NCBI GenBank assembly: GCA_017304275.1
Contig: JAFKKW010000202.1
Span: forward strand, 1-16,505
Length of the DNA stretch: 16,505 nt
Reading direction: 5' to 3'
Origin: Hyphomicrobiales bacterium
Lineage (GTDB): Bacteria; Pseudomonadota; Alphaproteobacteria; Rhizobiales; Hyphomicrobiaceae
Below, piece by piece: positions 13,895-16,505 of the stretch. The notes below the pieces were generated by a model that worked only from the letters and a program-made list of their open reading frames with translations, did not search any database and was not told where the DNA came from. The translations under genes and the position numbers were made by a program. Positions within the stretch are counted from its first letter, which is position 1, and every line of letters starts with the position of its first letter.

Positions 13895-14632
13895 TCACTC
13901 GCTCGGTTTGCGTCCGGCGAGCCATTTCTTGAGATTTTCGGCGAGTGCGTTGGCGCTTTTTCCCACGCGCTCGCCGGCCGGATGCGCGCGAGGCTTCGGG
14001 CCCGCGCGTTTCGGCTCCGGTTCGGACTTCGCCTCGCGTGCCTTTTCCTGCCGCGGATCGCCGCTTTCGCCCAGCTCCTTGGCAACATCGGTCAGGAACC
14101 GCGACGGGTCGTCCCTGGCCAGCCGCGGCGCGGCCTTGGCGATCGCGCCCAGCAGCGGCCCGAGCCATTCCTGGTCGGCCTTGGCGAAATCGGAGAGCAC
14201 CCAGCGGGCGACGAGTTCCTTGACGCCCGGATGGCCGACGCCGATGCGCACGCGCACGTAGTCGTTGCCGAGGTGGGCCGAGATCGAGCGCAGGCCGTTG
14301 TGGCCCGCGTTGCCGCCGCCGGTCTTGACCTTGAGCTTGGCGGGCGCGAGATCGATCTCGTCGTAGAAGACGACGATGTCCTTCTCGGCGACCTTGAGGA
14401 AGCGGGCGGCCTCGCCGACCGAGCGGCCGCTCTCGTTCATATAGGTGTCCGGTTTCAGGAGAAGGATCTTCTCGCCGGCCAACTCGCCGTCCGCCGCGAG
14501 GCCCTTGAACTTGCGCTTCCAGGGGCCGAAGCCATGCGCGCGCGCGATCCCGTCCACCGCCATGAAACCGACGTTGTGGCGGTTCTTGGCATAATCGCTG
14601 CCGGGATTGCCGAGGCCGACGAAGAGTTTCAT
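13895..14632 (-). CDS. pth: Peptidyl-tRNA hydrolase
   Basis: Codes for 245 residues. The enzyme releases peptides from tRNAs that drop off the ribosome; it is essential in most bacteria. Active-site features are visible: FVGLGNPG (4-11), catalytic His19 in NRHNVGF, LLKPDTYMNESG (about 58-69), VFYDEIDLAP with the conserved Asp, and GGGNAGHNGLRSI. The core ends near residue 190. An additional 50-residue tail rich in Lys, Glu, Arg and Pro follows (EKAREAKSEPEPKRAG and on), as in other Rhizobiales-type enzymes. The ATG at 14630-14632 begins the conserved MKLFVGLGN; TTG at 14644 is unlikely. A terminator hairpin ends 18 bases upstream of the start. Confidence 0.97.
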   Translation of the reverse strand: MKLFVGLGNPGSDYAKNRHNVGFMAVDGIARAHGFGPWKRKFKGLAADGELAGEKILLLKPDTYMNESGRSVGEAARFLKVAEKDIVVFYDEIDLAPAKLKVKTGGGNAGHNGLRSISAHLGNDYVRVRIGVGHPGVKELVARWVLSDFAKADQEWLGPLLGAIAKAAPRLARDDPSRFLTDVAKELGESGDPRQEKAREAKSEPEPKRAGPKPRAHPAGERVGKSANALAENLKKWLAGRKPSE

Positions 14633-14641
14633 TGCAACGCT

Positions 14642-14685
14642 CAAAAAGAAAAGGCCGGCACACCGTATAGCGGTGCGCCGGCCTT
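14642..14685 (-). terminator. Strong terminator after rplY, immediately before pth
   Basis: On the reverse strand, AAGGCCGGC pairs with GCCGGCCTT (nine pairs), continued after one mismatch by five more pairs (CACCG/CGGTG) around a five-base loop. TTTTCTTTTTGA follows. It starts 15 bases after the rplY stop and its T run ends about 9 bases before the pth ATG. Confidence 0.9.
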
Positions 14686-14700
14686 CCCTGCAAATTTGTC

Positions 14701-15420
14701 TTACTTCTTCGCGGCAGGCTTGGCGGCCGGAGCGGCCTTGCCGGCGGCTGCGGCCGGAGCCGCGCCGCCCTTGGCAGGGGCGGCAGCCTTGGCGTCGCCA
14801 GCGGGCGCGGCCGCAGGGCCTTCCGCACCAGCGGAGGCTGCTTCCTCGTCCTCCTTCTTGGCGCCGGCGATGGTGGCGAGCGTGAAGTCACGATTGCTGA
14901 TCACGGGCTTCACGCCGTCCGGCATGGCGACGGTCGAGATGTGGATCGAGCGGCCGATCTCGAGGCCGTCGAGGTTGACCTCGAAGAAGGCCGGAATGCG
15001 ATCGTACGGGCAGAAGATCTCGACGTCGTGGCGCACGATGTTGAGGACACCACCGCGCTTCAGACCCGGCGACAACGCATGGTTCGTGAACCTGATGGGC
15101 ACGGACACGCGAATGATGCCGTCCTTGCCGATGCGCAGGAAGTCGACGTGGATCGGGTGGTCCTTGACGGGATCGACCTGAACGTCACGGGGAATGACGC
15201 GGATCCGCTTGTCCTCGACGGCGATTTCGAACACGGATGACGTGAAGTGCCCCTTGATGAACTGCTTCCAGAGGTCGTTGCCGTTGATGGCAATGATCTC
15301 GGCGGGCTGGTTGTCTCCGTAGATAACGGCGGGGACGTTCCCCTCTCGGCGGGCTTGGCGTGCGGCCCCCTTGCCTGCACGCGGGCGCGCCGTGGCCTTG
15401 ATCTCAATGATCTCGGACAT
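14701..15420 (-). CDS. rplY: 50S ribosomal protein L25, Ctc type
   Basis: Codes for 239 residues, the long Ctc form. It binds 5S rRNA in the large subunit. The N-terminal L25 domain covers about 1-95 (KATARPRAGKGAARQARREG, VPAVIYGDNQPAEIIAIN, IPRDVQVDPVKDHPIHVDF). The C-terminal beta domain covers about 98-185 (VPIRFTNHALSPGLKRGG, RSIHISTVAMPDGVKPVI). A tail of about 55 residues nearly all Ala, Pro, Gly and Lys follows, as is common in alphaproteobacteria. The start at 15418-15420 has GGAGA six bases upstream. It has its own promoter and a terminator-like hairpin in the leader, and a strong terminator after it, so expression is probably controlled by premature termination. Confidence 0.97.
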   Translation of the reverse strand: MSEIIEIKATARPRAGKGAARQARREGNVPAVIYGDNQPAEIIAINGNDLWKQFIKGHFTSSVFEIAVEDKRIRVIPRDVQVDPVKDHPIHVDFLRIGKDGIIRVSVPIRFTNHALSPGLKRGGVLNIVRHDVEIFCPYDRIPAFFEVNLDGLEIGRSIHISTVAMPDGVKPVISNRDFTLATIAGAKKEDEEAASAGAEGPAAAPAGDAKAAAPAKGGAAPAAAAGKAAPAAKPAAKK

Positions 15421-15435
15421 GGCATTTCTCCAATG

Positions 15436-15459
15436 AAAAAAGGGCCTTAGCTAAGGCCC
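15436..15459 (-). terminator. Terminator-like hairpin in the rplY leader (candidate attenuator)
   Basis: On the reverse strand GGGCCTTAG and CTAAGGCCC form a perfect 18-bp palindrome (15442-15459) followed directly by six T (15436-15441). The ribosome-binding site GGAG starts only four bases after the T run. No promoter fits between hairpin and start codon, so transcripts from the promoter at 15526-15554 must pass this element. Confidence 0.7.
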
Positions 15460-15525
15460 AGCCTCACTGCGTCCGGCCTCCAAGGGTGCCGGGCAGGTCT
15501 CTCGCGGGTTGCTTGAGATCGGCGG

Positions 15526-15554
15526 GTTATAGCGGCAGGCCGGTCGATTAGCAA
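15526..15554 (-). promoter_or_regulatory. rplY: Promoter of rplY
   Basis: On the reverse strand TTGCTA (-35, 15549-15554) is followed after exactly 17 bases by TATAAC (-10, 15526-15531). The start would be near 15519, giving a leader of about 100 nt that contains a second inverted repeat, CCGGC (15473-15477) with GCCGG (15488-15492), and the attenuator-like hairpin. Confidence 0.62.
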
Positions 15555-15671
15555 TCGGCCTTCGCGCAACGGAAAACGACCGGATTAACCGAACGTAGAG
15601 GACCTCCGAGCCGGGTCCGGCGGCGCTCTCTTGTGATATACTTTTGCGACCCGCGGCCAGGACATGACTCG

Positions 15672-16097
15672 ATGACAGACAAGAAGCCCAGTAAACGCCG
15701 CCCGGCGCAGGAGCAAGACAAGCTCATCTTCGCCGCCTTGCGCGAATCGGGGCGACCGGTGTCCGCCTACGAGATCATCGACCAGCTGCGCGACCGGGCG
15801 AGCCTTGCGCCGCAGACGGTCTACCGGGCCTTGGACCGGCTGATCGCTTCGGGATCGGCGCACCGGCTGGAATCGCTCAACGCGTTCGTGGCCTGCCGCC
15901 AGTCGGGACACAAGCACCAGGGCCAAGGCGCGGCGGTGTTCGCCATCTGCGATGATTGCGGAACGGTATCGGAGTTCGCCGAGCCGCGCGCGATCGAGGC
16001 CTTGGCGGCCTGGGCGAAGCGTTCGAAATACACGGTGCGCGCCATGACGCTCGAACTGCGCGGGCGCTGCGCGACCTGCTCGGCGCGGATGGCGTGA
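15672..16097 (+). CDS. zur: Fur-family regulator, probably Zur
   Basis: Codes for 141 residues. The N-terminal winged helix contains SAYEIIDQLRDRASLAPQTVYRALDRL (31-57), the Fur-family recognition helix. The dimer/metal domain has two CxxC pairs (Cys93/96 and Cys133/136) for structural zinc, and His64, Cys75, His80/His82 and Glu101/104 correspond in order to the regulatory zinc ligands of E. coli Zur (His77, Cys88, His96, Glu111), as I recall them. HRLESLNAFVAC is typical of Zur rather than Fur. It would repress zinc uptake genes when zinc is sufficient. The start at 15672 has AGGA nine bases upstream; 15633 in frame has no support. Its divergent neighbour is rplY. No zinc-transport genes are in the window. 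Confidence 0.85.
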   Translation: MTDKKPSKRRPAQEQDKLIFAALRESGRPVSAYEIIDQLRDRASLAPQTVYRALDRLIASGSAHRLESLNAFVACRQSGHKHQGQGAAVFAICDDCGTVSEFAEPRAIEALAAWAKRSKYTVRAMTLELRGRCATCSARMA

Positions 16098-16154
16098 GAT
16101 TGTTGCGCTCGTCTGCCCCATTCAGATGCCGTGCGCGCTGAAGCTTGCGTGGGT

Positions 16155-16209
16155 GCCGGCCGGTCGTGCGGAGCACGACTTCGTCGTGACGCCGGCGTGA
16201 CGTTTTTTT
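16155..16209 (+). terminator. Terminator after the zur gene, branched stem
   Basis: GCCGGC (16155-16160) pairs with GCCGGC (16191-16196), enclosing two mutually exclusive hairpins: GTCGTGC/GCACGAC (16163-16179, GGA loop) and CACGAC/GTCGTG (16174-16188, TTC loop). Seven T follow at 16203-16209. The distance from stem to T run (six bases) is longer than ideal. Confidence 0.6.
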
Positions 16210-16242
16210 GTGCTGAAGCCGCGCCCGACAAACCCAACGTCA

Positions 16243-16260
16243 CCCCGACGAAGGTCGGGG
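16243..16260. repeat. REP-like intergenic palindrome
   Basis: CCCCGAC (16243-16249), loop GAAG, GTCGGGG (16254-16260). The stem-loop and the flanking sequence (GTCA before, GCCTACGCC after) have the look of the short dispersed palindromes common in alphaproteobacterial intergenic regions. Only one copy is in the window, so dispersal is not shown. The rest of 16098-16398 holds only this, the zur terminator and a hairpin for the next gene. Confidence 0.4.
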
Positions 16261-16326
16261 CCTACGCCAGTCTCAGCGAGCACGACGTCTGAATAGGGCA
16301 GCGAACGTCGCGGAGCGTAACGAAAT

Positions 16327-16356
16327 GGGCGCGTGCCCTGGGGAGGACACGCGCCC
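16327..16356 (-). terminator. Hairpin downstream of the Lys/Ala-rich gene
   Basis: GGGCGCGTG (16327-16335) and CACGCGCCC (16348-16356) are perfect nine-base arms. On the reverse strand the stem is followed by ATTTCGTT and lies 42 bases after the stop of the 16399 gene. The T run is short, so function is likely but not certain. A second perfect hairpin (GCAGCGGC/GCCGCTGC, 16391-16410) spans the stop codon. Confidence 0.5.
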
Positions 16357-16398
16357 TTGTCTGTCTGGCAGTCAATGACGACCCGAGATCGCAGCGGC

Positions 16399-16505
16399 TT
16401 AGGCCGCTGCCTTCGTCTTCCTGATGGCGCGGGGCCGGGCAGCCTCGGCAGGCTTCCGCTTGGCCTTGGCCTTCTTCTGCCCGCCGGCCGCTTTCGGCGC
16501 CTTCG
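16399..16505 (-). CDS. C-terminal tail of a Lys/Ala-rich protein (partial)
   Basis: The reverse strand is open from the window edge to a TAA at 16399-16401, giving 34 residues made almost only of Lys, Ala, Arg, Pro and Gly (KAPKAAGGQKKAKAKRKP and on, ending RKTKAAA). Such tails occur on histone H1-like and other nucleic-acid-binding proteins and on some ribosomal or RNA-binding proteins. The start lies outside the window, so the family cannot be named. The reading frame is supported by composition and by the terminator-like hairpin downstream. Confidence 0.6.
   Translation of the reverse strand, partial: KAPKAAGGQKKAKAKRKPAEAARPRAIRKTKAAA

Noticed and set aside
12987..14891. A 634-codon reverse-strand frame running from the membrane protein through pth into rplY
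   Set aside because: Only the part from 13808 onward reads as a protein with a ribosome-binding site; the rest is an Arg/Pro-rich shadow of pth and rplY in another frame.
15421..15671. A Zur box in the rplY-zur gap implying zinc control of L25
   Set aside because: I found no convincing AT-rich palindrome of the Zur type, and L25 is not one of the known zinc-dependent ribosomal protein pairs.

Overview
The window is high-GC DNA from an alphaproteobacterium, most likely in the Hyphomicrobiales and possibly near Hyphomicrobium. This rests on three things: all three signature enzymes of the ethylmalonyl-CoA (EMC) pathway lie within about 7.5 kb; the rplY-pth-ychF block is typical of alphaproteobacteria; and codon use is strongly G/C-ending. 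It is chromosomal and mostly housekeeping or central-metabolic. I see no phage, insertion-sequence, CRISPR or toxin-antitoxin genes. The placement is inference from gene content, not a phylogeny.

Layout. Positions 1-1258 hold the tail of a Cys-rich protein (+), a complete tRNA-Leu(CAA) (-) and two related small membrane-anchored proteins (-). Positions 1395-8838 hold the EMC cluster: ethylmalonyl-CoA mutase (ecm, -), a small membrane protein (-), crotonyl-CoA carboxylase/reductase (ccr, +), a secreted small protein and a YihY/BrkB-like membrane protein (-), and methylsuccinyl-CoA dehydrogenase (mcd, +). Positions 8994-11556 hold small accessory genes: a Cys-rich secreted protein overlapping an SDR oxidoreductase, a PilZ protein, a small secreted protein and a convergent secreted EF-hand protein. 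Positions 11645-15420 (-) hold ychF, an unrecognised membrane protein, pth and rplY (Ctc-type L25). Positions 15672-16097 hold a Zur-like regulator (+), followed by an intergenic stretch with a terminator and a REP-like palindrome, then the Lys/Ala-rich tail of another gene (-).

How they work together. Ccr makes ethylmalonyl-CoA from crotonyl-CoA, CO2 and NADPH. Ecm converts ethylmalonyl-CoA (after epimerisation) to methylsuccinyl-CoA with B12. Mcd oxidises that to mesaconyl-CoA. Together they form the core of acetyl-CoA assimilation and glyoxylate regeneration in bacteria lacking isocitrate lyase. The most striking observation is that ecm, intact by every other criterion, carries an in-frame TAA at codon 165, inside the catalytic barrel. 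The other strong signals are regulatory: a promoter plus terminator-like hairpin in the rplY leader, a second strong terminator squeezed between rplY and the pth start, and palindromes in front of ccr, mcd and the small secreted-protein gene.
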